Notes: generated by a model not told the origin, from the sequence alone. A stretch of DNA of 64,000 nucleotides from Hyperoodon ampullatus (GCA_949752795.1 OX457062.1:91315777-91379776), one strand, 5' to 3'; shown: positions 1 through 10,324, numbered from the stretch's first letter. Translations and numbers: made by a program.

Positions 1-660
1 ATGTGCTTAAAAATCTTGAAATTCAGGAACAATGAACCAAGCATAACAAGACAAAAAAATGTAACAGACTCACAGACAGCCTGTGAAGGTCTGAAAATTC
101 ATCCCTAGGAGCATAAGAGTGTGGTAAGAGTGACATTCATTCTCAGTCAATCATGTGAACTGGTTGCCAAGGAATGAATATGCCTTTCTTTTGCTGAATT
201 TATTCAATAATCATCCAGGCACGGTACTAGGCATTAGGGCTATAGCAATGACGAAGACACAAATTTAGACTACATTTATAGAATTACAGAACCTAAAAAT
301 AAGGAAGAAGAGAACCCTATGCTCCTCCTTGCTTGGTCAGATCATATTTGATCTATAGAAAAATTAGAGTTTGGTCTGAGAAGAGTTAACCAGAATGGAT
401 ATGGAATTCAAAGTAATCAGAATCAAACAACCTTTATTCAGTGGCTGCTCTTTGTGTCTCGTCCAGGGACAGTCTGTCCAGAGAGAAGAAAGAGTGGCTT
501 AGGATAGAATCTTGCCGAACGCCAATACATAAAGGACACGCAGAAGAGGAGAATCTGCAAGGGGCTGAGCAGGAACAGCAAGAGACGTAGGAGAAAAATA
601 TGGAAGCTAAAACAAAAATGTGTTTCCAAGGTCACAGGCATGTGATCTGGTGCTTGGCTC
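1..660. other. Unannotated sequence, no gene recognised
   Basis: The stretch is A/T-rich single-copy-looking DNA. No open frame resembles a protein, no SINE head or poly-A tail is visible, and no splice-bounded exon could be supported. Confidence 0.5.
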
Positions 661-664
661 TTCA

Positions 665-1110
665 TCCAGTCTCCTCTTCTACCCTTCTAACTCATTCATT
701 CTAGCCCAACCACATGGGTCTCCCACTTGGTCCTCAAATACCCCACACTCTTTCCTAACTCTGGGTCACTCATTGTCTTCGCCATTCCCACTGTTTGGCA
801 TGTTCTTCCCCCAGATCCAAGAATGGTCCAGTCTCTCACTTCATTCAGATCTCAGCTCAGATGCCACCTCCTCAGAGGGCTGACCCTGATTCTATCTTAC
901 CCTGTCTCACCCTGATTCATTTCTCTCCTCAGCATTTATCACTCACCTCCTAACATTTTATAAATTTGCTTGCTCCTTTATTTATTATCTCCTCATCTCC
1001 CCCGGCCCCATACACGTTGATTCCACCTGCCTCTTTCCCTGGTGGACCCACACTGCACAGTACATACATTGTCTGGTACACTGTAGGCATTTTGTGAATA
1101 TTTGATAAGA
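665..1110 (+). repeat. L2 LINE, 3' part, sense
   Basis: The order of motifs follows the 3' end of mammalian L2: a 'tgttcttcccccagatcc' block, then 'cagctcagatgccacctcctcagag', a T-rich stretch and a degraded '...tacactgtaggcattttgtgaata' end. It is old and carries many changes. Short open frames across it are remnants or chance. Confidence 0.65.
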
Positions 1111-1119
1111 GAATTAAGT

Positions 1120-1960
1120 AAAATCAAGATGCCAAGGAGGACTCCGGTAATCTTGACAAGAACAATTTCAGTGCAGGAATAAAAGGTCAGATATATAAGG
1201 GACAATAGATTAAACAAGGCCTGAGAAAGTAGGAGGAGATGAGATATGAAATACCGATGGTGGAATCAGCCTGAGATGGGAGGTGGGAACCTTAAGAGGG
1301 GAGGAAAAAAAGGATGAGTACAGTTCCTTGGTATGGGGTTAAGAAGGTGAAGGATTCCTCACTTCATGACTGTTGTCTTGTTTTTAAAGTAGTATTAAGG
1401 ATTCATCCACTGAGATAAAGTGGGGCAAGTGGTGGAACCATGGGTTTGAGGAAAGTGCAGTAAAGGAAATTTGAAATATTCACTGTGAGAGAAGCCAGGT
1501 GGCAAGGTGGGTTCAATAAAAGGGCAATGAGCATGGGAAGACAGTGGCCGAGTAAAGGCTCATAGAATTAAGTGGGGAAGGAGGTGAAGCCAGGAGGGAG
1601 CTTATAGATGGGGGCATACAAAGTGGTCAAGAGACTGGCCTCTATGGGGTCAAAGAACAATGGCCACCCTGTCACTAACAACCAGCTGAAGGGACAGGGA
1701 GTATCTATCCTGTCAAGAAATGAGTCATGGGGTGGGGGAGAGGAGAAAGCACCTGTCTTGAAAAAAGTGGAAAAATCACCATGGAAAAACTGTATTTGAC
1801 ATGAATTCTGCATGGGACTAAAGCCGACAGATAGAAATGATAAATAGATTTGACCCAATGTGAAAACAAAATGCTGAGAATCAGAGCAGTCAGTAAAAAG
1901 TCATAAAAAGATAAAAGTTGTCTTTCGGGTGGGGGGATACTCATTTCTAGAGGTGTTCAA
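1120..1960 (-). repeat. L2-like LINE remnants, antisense
   Basis: Purine-rich sequence with blocks such as 'ggtaatcttgacaagaacaa' and 'ttcagtgcagga' resembles the antisense of the L2 coding region. The match is patchy and two partly overlapping passages look alike, so more than one copy may be present. Confidence 0.4.
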
Positions 1961-2108
1961 GGACAGGTTAGGATGGTATGGGGAGGGAGGACCCAAGGAG
2001 AGCAGATGATGCCATGGAGAGGCTGGCGATCCTCGGGGCTGCCTCAGAGGCAGGCAGGCGGGGAGGAAGCGGGTCCAGCAGGTACAAGCAGGTGAGGGCA
2101 GGGGCTCA

Positions 2109-2162
2109 CCACTTCAGCCAGAGCAAATCAACTGTGCTCCACTTCAGCCAGAGCAAATCAAC
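2109..2162. repeat. Short tandem duplication, 30-bp period
   Basis: A 24-base block beginning 'ccacttcagccagagcaaat' occurs at 2109-2132 and again, identical, at 2139-2162, with six bases between. This is a local duplication and not part of a recognised mobile element. Confidence 0.85.
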
Positions 2163-2391
2163 ATTTACTCGAATATAATTGGATATCACCTAATATTTTG
2201 TTTAAATAAACTGTTTTGTGTAAATAAGTATTAAAAAGCATTGGACTAGAGGCCTCACTTAGTTTAATGAATTGATTTGAGCATAGCTATTATTTAAATA
2301 AACTTCTAAATTTTAGAATAGTTTTACATTTACAGAAAAATTGTGAAGATAATACAGAGAGTTCTTATAAACTCCATACCCACTTCCTCCC

Positions 2392-2514
2392 ATTTTGTTT
2401 TTCTCTGGCCTCGCCACAAGGCTTGTCGGATCTTAGTTCCCCAACCAGGAATGGAACCCAGGCCCTCAGCAGTGAAAGTATCGAGTCCTAACCACTGGAC
2501 CGCCAGGGAATTCC
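2392..2514 (-). mobile_element. CHR SINE, short subfamily
   Basis: The minus strand reads 'GGAATTCCCTGGCGGTCCAG' at the head, followed by the tRNA-like A- and B-box region and a short tail. A 13-base target-site duplication flanks it (2379-2391 and 2515-2527, one mismatch, cccacttcc[t/c]ccc). Confidence 0.9.
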
Positions 2515-2948
2515 CCCACTTCCCCCCCGCCCCCCCTCCCCATTATTAACCGCTTACATCCATAGGGTATACTTGTCACAATTACCAATATTGATACATT
2601 ATTATTATTAATTAAAACCCATACTTCATTCAGGTTTCCTTAGTTTTTATCTCATGTCCTTTTTCCATTCCAGGATTCCATCTAGGACACCACATTACAT
2701 TTATTCATCATGTTTCCTTAGGCTCCTCTTGACTGAGAGTTTCTTAGATGTTCCTTATTTTTGATTACCTTGACAGTTTTGAGGAGTTCTGGTCAGGTGC
2801 CTTGTAGCATGTCTCTCAATTGGGATCTTTCACTGATATTCTTCTCATGATTAGACTGGTGTTATGGGTTTCGGGGAGGAAGACCACAGAGGTAAAGCAC
2901 CATTCTCCACACATCATATCAAGAAGACACACTATCAACATGACTTTT

Positions 2949-3157
2949 TTTTTTTTTTTTTTTTGCGGTACGTGGGCCTCTCACCGTCGTGGCCTCTCCC
3001 GTTGTGGAGCACAGGCTCCCGACGCGCAGGCTCAGCGGCCGTGGCCCACAGGCCCAGCCGCTCCGCGGCATGTGGGACCTTCCCAGACCGGGGCACGAAC
3101 CTGTGTCCCCTACATCGGCAGGCGGACTCTCAACCACTGCACCACCGGGGAAGCCCC
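2949..3157 (-). mobile_element. CHR SINE, medium subfamily
   Basis: A left poly-T is followed by 'gcggtacgtgggcctctcac' and ends at the head complement 'ccaccggggaagcccc'. The target-site duplication 'tcaacatgactttt' occurs at 2935-2948 and 3158-3171 without a mismatch. The copy is close to the others of this subfamily, which points to a fairly recent insertion. Confidence 0.95.
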
Positions 3158-3354
3158 TCAACATGACTTTTTACTGTTGATATTACCCTTGATCATCTGA
3201 TTGAGGTACTGTTTGTCAGCTTTCTCCACTGTGAAGTTACTGCTTTTCCCCCTTTCCACGCAAACCATAGTTTTTTGTTGTTGTTGTTTTGTTTTTATCA
3301 TGTATAATCTGCATTTGTGAGTCTGGATATTTCAAAGAAAAAAAGTTGCAGATT

Positions 3355-3910
3355 GTGATGGTTAATTTTTTTTTTTTTTTCTTTGCCATACCTCACAGCA
3401 TGCAGGATCTTAGTTCCCTGACCAGGGATCGAAATCGTGCCCCCTGCAGTGGAGCGTGGAGTCAACCACTGGACCGCCAGGGAAGTCCTGTGATAGTTAA
3501 TTTTTATATGTCAACTTGACTGGACTAACAGATGCCCAAATAGCTGGTTAAAACATTATTTCTGGGTGTGTCTGGGAGGGTGCTTCTGAAGGAGATCAGC
3601 ATTTGAATGAGTACACTGAGTAAATAAAGACCACCTTCTCCCATGTGAGTGATCATCACCCAGTCAGTTGACTGGCTGAATAGAACAAAAAGCAGAAGAA
3701 GGGTGAATTTGCTCTCTCCCTGAGCTGGGACACCCACCTTTCACTGCCCTTGGACATTGGCACTCCTGATTCTTAGGCCTGTTGACTTCAACCAGGAGTT
3801 ACATCATGGGCTCCCCTGGTTCTCATGCCTTCAGATGAGGACTGAATTACACGACCAGCTTTCCTGGTTCTCCAGCTTGTAGATGGAAGAACACCTGTAA
3901 ACCAGGCCTG
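3355..3910 (+). repeat. Mammalian LTR-like repeat (MaLR/ERVL class), split by a SINE
   Basis: Starting at 'gtgatggttaattttt' and continuing after the SINE with 'atgtcaacttgactggac', 'acattatttctgggtgtgtc' and 'gaatagaacaaaaagcagaa', the sequence has the character of an old mammalian LTR. The exact family was not settled. It abuts a retroviral pol relic at 3928. Confidence 0.5.
3371..3489 (-). mobile_element. CHR SINE, short subfamily, inside an LTR-like repeat
   Basis: A left poly-T is followed by the antisense SINE body, ending 'ggaccgccagggaagtcc'. Its duplication 'gtgat[g/a]gttaattttt' lies at 3355-3370 and 3490-3505 and is made of host LTR sequence, which shows the insertion came after the LTR. 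Confidence 0.93.
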
Positions 3911-3927
3911 AGTCTTTTCTTCCTCTG

Positions 3928-4640
3928 TCAACTGATCATAGGTAACTCCTCACGAGGCCACACGTGAAGGGTGGGGGAGAGAAGGCAGTCTAGCAGGAGT
4001 GGGGACCATGGCCCTTTGGGCCACTTCTTCGTGTAACTTACTTGCGCCTTAGGGCCTGCTCTGGCCCAATCACTTCCACTTCCATTTGATGATGGAGAAT
4101 GGCCACGCATGCCCACCTTTACGGCTTGATGCGTCAGATAATACGCATTTTGTGAAGACCCGCCCGGTCTCATGATAAGTTGGTGGCCCATGGTCAAGTA
4201 TTCAGCCTCTGCTAAGGACCAGTAGAAAGTGAAGAACAGTTTCTTAAAAGGAGAGCGGTTATCGGTAGAGGATGGCAGGGTCTTGCTACAAAATCTCAAG
4301 GACGTGTGTTGCAGTTCACCTATAGAAACCTGCCAGAGGCTCCCAACAGCACCCTTATCTGCCTCTGACACTTCAGGCACCACTGGATCTGCTGGATCAT
4401 AAGGCCCAAGTGGCAGAGCAGCCTGCACAGCAGCCTGGACCTGTTGTAGAACCTTCTCTTGTTCTGGGCCCCACTCAAAACTAGCAGCTTTTCAGGTCAC
4501 TCAGTCAATGGGCCGGAGCAATACACCCAGCTGAGGAATATGTTGCCTCTAAAATCCAAAGAGGCCACTAGGCCTTGTGCCTCTTTCTCGTTGGAGGAGG
4601 AACCTGATGCAGCGACTCATCCTTCATCTTAGAAGGGACA
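3928..4640 (-). pseudogene. Endogenous retrovirus pol relic (connection/RNase H-like part)
   Basis: The minus-strand frame 4490-3928 is open for about 180 codons and has the character of the part of a gammaretrovirus-like pol that follows the polymerase active site: 'FEWGPEQE' near the upstream end and 'YWSLAEAEYLTMG' in the middle. Further upstream to about 4640 the same frame is recognisable but is broken by at least two stop codons. No protease, integrase, gag or env part is visible, and no intact LTR pair flanks it. It is a dead genomic copy with no expected product. The family call is from motif recognition only; a search against retroelement proteins would settle it. Confidence 0.65.
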
Positions 4641-4649
4641 TCTCAACAT

Positions 4650-5035
4650 GCCCCATTCCTGCTGCCAATTCATCTTAATCCATTCAGGCTGCTAAAACAA
4701 AAATACCATAGATGGGGTGGCTTATGAACAACAGAAATTTATTTCTCATGGTTCTGGGGGCTGGGAAGTCCAAGGTCAAGGTGCCTAAAGGTTCACTGTC
4801 TAGTGAGAGCGTCCTTCCTAGGTCATAGATGGCTGCCTTCTCCCTGTGTCCTCACAAGGTAGAAGGGACATGGGAGCTCTCTGGGGTCTTTTTTATAAGG
4901 ACACTAATCTCATTCATGAGGGCTTTGCCTTCATGACCTAATCTCCTCCCAAAGGTCCCACCTCCAAACACCTTACACTGGGGATTAGGTTTCAGCATAT
5001 GAATGGGGGTGAGGGAGAAATGCATGTATTCCATC
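4650..5035 (-). repeat. MaLR-type LTR (MLT/MST-like), antisense
   Basis: On the minus strand it runs from 'attcatatgctgaaacctaa' through 'tttggaggtgggacctttgg' and 'gaggacacagggagaaggca' to 'aataaatttctgttgttcat', the usual order in solo MaLR LTRs, including an AATAAA-type signal near the end. Its orientation agrees with the pol relic to its left, but MaLR elements and this pol type are different families, so the pairing may be chance. Confidence 0.65.
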
Positions 5036-6270
5036 TACAGCACGAGGCCACATAGGGTACTTTGGGGGTCTGAGCAGACTCATGCTTGTTTGTATGCATA
5101 CTGAGAGCCAGAAAAAACTCTGAGACCTCTGGGGATTCTAGAGCCTGAATCTAAGAAGTCAAGGACTCTGTCATCCTGTGCTTTGTGGAACCCTAAGTGG
5201 AGAGCGGAAGCTGGCGTGGGCGCTCTGTCCTTCGAAGCCTTCAAAACCCACTCACCTTGGTACAAGACCTCACACCCCCCGAAATGACCATCTTTAATTT
5301 GCCATGCAAAGAAGGCTAATTCAGTGTCTTCGGGGACTTTTTGGTTCCTCCTTTCCCTCCAAATCGTCTGTCTGTGATGATAAACAGTGGGTCTCATGTG
5401 CGTGTGCGTAGGCCTGTGTGTCAGCAAACATGCTGCCTTTCTGAAGGGCGGGGCAGGCCGCTGTGAGCTGTGACTCCACCCACCAGAGGACTGTGACAAA
5501 TTAGTCCTTTTCTGAAAAATCTTCCCAGGGATACTTTGCATCCAGCCATTACTCATGAAACCAGACGATGCCTCCTAAAATGCCAGCATCTTGGTACTCA
5601 ACAGATTCGCAACTGGGGTGACCTGTAATTCTTCTGAGGGGCACAGAAACTGCCTCTGGCAGCCTGGGACTCTCTCATCCCACCTGCCTCCTAAAAGGAA
5701 CCCAAACACAAACCACTGCCAAAAGGCCCTCTGAGCAAACAAATGCCTACAACCTTGGTCAGCAGGCACTCAGCAAATGCATGATGGACTCATTTCAATG
5801 CACGTAAAATGGACTAGGCATCCCTTTCTGCTCCCTTCCCACACATCTAAGACGGAGGCTGATGTTACCACCTCCACTTACAGATGAGCCAGAGGGCTTA
5901 AAAGATCTGCTAAACATCTTGCACCTGATGCAAGGGGTTCGTCTGGTGAACATTTTCTGGCTAGCTGCTGCTACTTCCCATCCATCCAGGCCAGGAGACA
6001 CTGGGCAGTTTTCTGTGTTTTAAGACAGAAGTACATTGTGAGTCACATTCAAAGTGAAATTCTAAGAATCTGGGGTTGGAGGAAGTTGAGTGCCTTGAAA
6101 GCACAAAGAAAGGGATTCCCTTTGGGATAGAAGCCCCTGGATTCCACTCAGGAGTCTCCTGTATAGAATGCTAGAAGTGACCCCTACAAACAAGTCTAAA
6201 ACTCTTTAGAAATAACAGAGAAAAAAATATGACAGAGGGAAGGCAGATAGGGATGGGGAAAATATGTATA
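5036..6270. other. Unannotated sequence with one long minus open frame
   Basis: No repeat was recognised with confidence. The minus strand is open from 5556 to 5080 (158 codons), longer than most chance frames here. The product has no recognisable domain, signal peptide or motif, and the edges show no convincing splice sites. I treat it as probably non-coding. Confidence 0.4.
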
Positions 6271-6274
6271 TAAA

Positions 6275-6445
6275 ACCTAATTTCATCCTCATAGCAACCC
6301 TATAAAGTTGGTATTAGGATCTCACTTAACAGATGGGAACACTTAGAAGCAGAGGTTTAATAACCTGTCCAAGGTCAACAGCTAGGTCAGAAACTAGAAC
6401 TACAAAACTAGGTCAAAAACTAGAATTCCAACTCAGGTCTGTCAA
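6275..6445 (-). repeat. MIR SINE, antisense, with internal duplication
   Basis: Antisense MIR core blocks are visible ('tcatcctcatagcaacccta', 'ttaacagatgggaacactta', 'ggtcaacagctaggtca'). Inside it, 'ctaggtca[g/a]aaactagaa' appears twice at 6382-6399 and 6408-6425, a 26-base-period duplication that arose after the MIR inserted. Confidence 0.7.
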
Positions 6446-6749
6446 ACTTCAAAGCCTATATAATTTTCTGATATTTCAGGATGTTTTCCTGACAGAGGTG
6501 GACCAAGAAACCGAGACAGTATTTTCCCAGACCTACTTTGGCCCCGTTACAAAGCATAATGGTGAACCCCAGGAAGGAACAAAAAGAGGCAGATGCAGGA
6601 AGAAATGTAATTGCACAAGGACACAGACATACAGTGATACAGTCAAGGACCAAGGATCTCCACCAACCAATGGGACTCATCCCACAACCCCAGTAAAGAG
6701 TCTTTTGGTTAAAGATGTATTCAGTTCAACAAACAATACCTCCAGGTGC

Positions 6750-7182
6750 AAGGCCTAAAATTAAATGTGAATATATAAGGATGAATAGCCCTGCCCTCGA
6801 GAAGCTTGCCACACTAGGGAATATTGCCCAAAAAACTCCTGGGAAGGAATACTGAGATAGGCCACTAGAAAAGCAAGAAAGTACACTAGCCCAGAAACCA
6901 AAACTAAGGAGGGGAAGAGAGGTGTAAACAACCAACCAACCACACCACAAGGCAGAATGGGAGCAGCAAAACATGTGATTCACTCAGGCTTGGGAGGCTG
7001 GGGAGGGCCTTCCAAGTAAGTAGGATTTGATCTGGGTCCTAAAGCACAAAGCTTTTCATGGGCAGTGGAGACAGGAAGGGTATTCCAGAATGAAAGGAGA
7101 GAAAGAACAAAGGCATGAAGAAATAAATGGAAGCCAAGGAGAGGGTGAAGAGGTTGGAAACTCTGTTAAAGGATTTAAGCTG
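6750..7182 (-). repeat. L2-like LINE remnant, antisense
   Basis: Blocks such as 'agccctgccctcgagaagct', 'gggccttccaagtaagtagg' and 'ggaagggtattccagaatga' match the antisense of the L2 coding/3' region. A SINE nest interrupts it at 7183, and similar sequence resumes after 8006. Confidence 0.5.
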
Positions 7183-7435
7183 GGGACTTCCCTGGTGGCG
7201 CAGTGGTTAAGACTTGGTGCTCCCAATGCAGGGGTCCTGGGTTTGATCACTGGTCAGGGAACTAGATCCCACATGCATGCCACAACTAAGAGTTTGCATG
7301 CCACAACTAGGGAGCCCACGAGCCACAACTAAGGAACCCATGTGTTGCATCTAAGGAGCCAGCAAGCTGCAACTAAGGAGCCTGCCTGCTGCAACTAAGA
7401 CCTGGTGCAACCAAATCAAATCAATCAATCAATAT
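7183..7435 (+). mobile_element. CHR SINE with expanded internal repeat, first of a nest of three
   Basis: The head 'ggggacttccctggtggcgc' is followed by the tRNA-like part and then by several near-repeats of 'gcaactaaggagcc' and 'gccacaactaag', ending in a simple (aatc)n tail. The tail is where the next SINE inserted. Confidence 0.88.
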
Positions 7436-7436
7436 T

Positions 7437-7788
7437 TTTTAAAATTTATTTATTTTATTTTATTTTCAGCTGCATTGGGTCTTTGTTACTGTGCATGGGC
7501 TTTCTCTAGCTGTGGTGAGTGGGGGCTACTCTTTGTTGCAGTGTGCAGGCTTCTCATTGCAGTGGCTTTTCTTGTTGCAGAGCTCGGGCTCTAGGCATGC
7601 AGGCTTCAGTAGTTGTGGCACATGGGCTCAGTAGTTGTGGCTCGCGGGCTCTAGAGCACAGGCTCAGTAGTTGTGGCGCATGGGCTTAGTTGCTCCGTGG
7701 CATGTGGGATCTTCTAGGACCAGGGCTCGAACCACTGTCTCCTGCATTGGTAGGCGGATTCTTAACCACTGCGCCACCAGGGAAGCCC
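7437..7788 (-). mobile_element. CHR SINE, long subfamily, second of the nest
   Basis: Antisense and nearly full length: an (attt)n-rich left end, 'gctgcattgggtctttgtta', several 'cagtagttgtggc' units, then the head complement 'gcgccaccagggaagccc'. It inserted in the (aatc)n tail of the first SINE. Confidence 0.93.
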
Positions 7789-7794
7789 AATAAT

Positions 7795-8005
7795 TTTTTT
7801 TTTTTTTTTTTTGCGGTACGCGGGCCTCTCACTGTTGTGGCCCCTCCCGTTGCGGAGCACAGGCTCCAGACGCGCAGGCTCAGCAGCCATGGCTCACGGG
7901 TCTAGCCGCTCCGCGGCATGTGGGATCTTCCCGGACCAGGGCACGAACCCGTGGTCCCCTGCATCGGCAGGCGAACTCTCAACCACTGCGCCACCAGGGA
8001 AGCCT
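7795..8005 (-). mobile_element. CHR SINE, medium subfamily, third of the nest
   Basis: A left poly-T followed by 'gcggtacgcgggcctctcac' and a head complement ending 'ccaccagggaagcct'. The sequence 'caata' plus T-rich flank is present on both sides ('caataattttt' and 'caataagtattttt'), an imperfect duplication. It is the youngest member of the nest by position. Confidence 0.93.
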
Positions 8006-8019
8006 CCAATAAGTATTTT

Positions 8020-8510
8020 TAAAAATTAAAACTGACAAAAGCACAAGCAAACCTGATAAATTATTTCTGTTAAAAAGGAATTTAAATTGTAGTTGGCAGG
8101 TAACAGCAAACTGGGAAAGGTGTGAGAGGAGTGAGTCAAATGGCTCAGTCAGACCTGTTCAAGAACAATAGGGATCAGTGATTAGGAGGCAATGCAGTCA
8201 TCAAGGCAGAGTTAATGAGGGCTTGAGCAACAGCGGTGACTGAGTGAGAAACACTACAGAAATAAAAGGGTCAGAATTTAGTTGTTGATTGGCTTGGGGG
8301 AAAGAAAGGGTAAAGATGAAGCTAACTCGGGTTTCCATCCTGGACGACCAGAAAAGTAGAGATGATAGAAACTGAGAGGAAGTATCACAGCAAGTGGAGG
8401 GGCTTTTGGAGAATGAAGAAAGAGAGGGTAGTAATTTCAGGTCAGACAAATTGAATTTGAGGTGCCATTAAGTCAATCATGTGACAATACCCACTGACTG
8501 GAAACACGAG
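8020..8510 (-). repeat. L2-like LINE remnant, antisense, continuing from 7182
   Basis: Blocks such as 'ggaggcaatgcagtcatcaa' and 'gacaaattgaatttgaggtg' match the antisense of the L2 coding region. They continue the orientation of 6750-7182, so the SINE nest probably split one L2. Confidence 0.5.
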
Positions 8511-8516
8511 CTAGTG

Positions 8517-8690
8517 AAAGGGTCTGCCAGTTCTGGCCCGGGAGCAACCCGTAAGTTTATTGCCTGTGGCCACTTTCGCTCTACAACAGCAGAGCTGAGT
8601 AGCCATGACAGAGACTGGGTGGCCTGAAAGCCTGAAATGTTTACTATCAAGCCCTTTAAGAAAAAGTTTGCCGACCTCTGATCTAGAGTT
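8517..8690 (+). mobile_element. hAT-Charlie-type non-autonomous DNA transposon
   Basis: The order 'tgtggccactttcgctctac', 'aacagcagagctgagtagcc', 'tgacagagactgggtggcct' and a right end 'aaaagtttgccgacctctga' fits a widespread mammalian hAT MITE. The left inverted repeat is degraded. A second copy of the same family is at 57164-57362. Confidence 0.6.
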
Positions 8691-8801
8691 CAAAAAAAAG
8701 AGGTCAGAAATGTTTATTTGGGGAGCATGTAGTTGAGAAGAAGGCTAAGAAAGAAACACTGGAGGAATATTATAATCCATTCTCCATTCAAATAGTATTT
8801 T

Positions 8802-8969
8802 TGAAAAACTTTTTATTGGAGTATAGTTGATTTACAATATTATGTTAGTTTCTCTGTACAGCAAAGTGAATCAGTTATACATATATCCACTCTTTTTTAG
8901 ATTCTTTTCCCATATAGGTCATTACAGAGTATTGAGTAGAGTTCCCTGTGCTCTACAGCAGGTCCTTAA
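8802..8969 (-). mobile_element. L1 3' UTR fragment, artiodactyl type
   Basis: Antisense L1 tail: 'ttttattggagtatagttga', 'ctgtacagcaaagtgaatca' and 'gttccctgtgctctacagca'. A duplication 'caaatagt[a/g]ttt' lies at 8789-8800 and 8970-8981. The copy is 5'-truncated and non-coding. Confidence 0.85.
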
Positions 8970-8981
8970 CAAATAGTGTTT

Positions 8982-9590
8982 GTTGATCACTTACTTACTC
9001 TAGATCCAGCACTGGGACACTGGGCTAAGGTGATGGGACTAACACAACAAGCAAGACACACAAGGCCTCCACCCCCCTGAACTTTACAAGAGAAGCAACA
9101 GGAGGAAACAATCAGATAGCAACCAGTTATTAGTTATTTCAATACCTATATTTTTAATAACCGACATCTGTATTTTGCGGGTGGGAAAGAAAAAGAGAAG
9201 TGAATGGGAGGGAACACATCTGGGCAGGACTACCGAGATAGGCCAGCAGGAAACCAAGAACATACACCAATCAGCACAGAAACCAAAGACGAAGCATCTT
9301 TCAAGAGGAAAAATGGGACTGGGCATGTCAGATGCTGTAGACCGAGGTCAAGAAAGAGGCCATTGGATTGGGCATTTGGGAGTTAATTAGAGAGTTCTGA
9401 GACGATTTTTGGCACAATGGTGGAAAACAAACAAGTCTGCAAGGAGTTAAGTCAAGAGGGTAGTGAGGGACTTGGGGAAATGAGTGTGTGATGATTTTTA
9501 AAGAAAATGAGAATAGAAGGAGAGAACAGTAGCCAAGCTATGGCAGGTTAGAGAGGCATTAAATGTGAGAGAGACGTTTCTCTGTGAGTA
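8982..9590 (-). repeat. L2-like LINE remnants, antisense
   Basis: The stretch 'ccagcactgggacactgggc' followed by 'aaggcctccacccccctgaa' resembles an antisense L2 3' end. Further right, 'gactgggcatgtcagatgct' and 'aggccattggattgggcatt' resemble the antisense L2 coding region. The part 9224-9290 resembles 6853-6899 (see findings). Confidence 0.45.
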
Positions 9591-9674
9591 TATTTATAAA
9601 GAGGAAAGAAGCACTAAAGAGCAAGAGATGGAAGATTTAGGAAATAATTCATTACCCGGAGCACAGGCAGAGGA

Positions 9675-9935
9675 TTTATGAGAAAAACAGCCAGCATTTA
9701 TTGGACACTTAGCATGAGCCAACCACCACACTGGGAGATCTAGATATTGATACAGATAGTTAAGAGATAAGTAGTCTTTAGATCTCAGATCAACCATGAA
9801 AGTTTAGTATTACCCACCTTGCACAGATGAGGAGACTAGAAGTTTAGAAACTCTCTCAAAGCCCACATTTAGTAAGGAGCAGAACTGGGATTTCAAGCTA
9901 CTATTATCTAGCTCTTGAGCCCATGTACTTTCCAC
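9675..9935 (-). repeat. MIR SINE, antisense
   Basis: Nearly complete antisense MIR: 'cagcatttattggacactta', 'gcacagatgaggagactaga', 'agcccacatttagtaaggag' and 'cagaactgggatttcaagct'. Confidence 0.75.
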
Positions 9936-10032
9936 TTAATTGAGATGCCACATTTTGGAAACAAGGTTCCTCCCTGCCATGGGAGGAAAGAAACAGAACG
10001 GGTGAAAAGAGAGATTCTGAAATAGAAACACT

Positions 10033-10324
10033 TTTTAAAAAAATTTTTCTTTTATATTGGACTATAGTTGAGTAACAATGATGTGTTAGTTACAGGTGTA
10101 CAGCAAAGTGATTCAGTTACACTCATACAAGTATCCATTCTTTTTCAAATTCTTTTCCCACTTAGGTTATTACAGATAATGGAGCCGAGTTCCCTGTGCT
10201 CTACAGTAGGTCCTTGTTGGTTCTCTGTTTTACATACAGCAGTGTGTAGATGTCAATCCCAAACTCCCAATCTATCCCTGCCCCCCCCCAGTAACCATAA
10301 GTTCATTCTCTAAGTTTATGAGTG
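10033..10324 (-). mobile_element. L1 3' end, artiodactyl type, with target-site duplication
   Basis: Antisense L1 tail running through 'gtacagcaaagtgattcagt', 'gagttccctgtgctctacag' and a C-rich block to 'gtaaccataagttcattctc'. The flanking duplication 'tagaaacact' is at 10023-10032 and 10325-10334. It is a 5'-truncated insertion with no coding part. Confidence 0.9.

Larger units (their letters stand above)
2285..3280 (-). repeat. Old L1 (L1M type) 3' UTR, antisense, split by two SINEs
   Basis: Three collinear pieces (about 2285-2391, 2528-2944 and 3172-3280) read as one mammalian L1M 3' UTR on the minus strand. Recognisable blocks are 'tttacatttacagaaaaatt', 'ccttgacagttttgaggagt' and 'ctcatgattagactggtgtt'. 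Removing the SINEs at 2392-2514 and 2949-3157 restores continuity, so both SINEs are younger than the L1. Confidence 0.7.
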
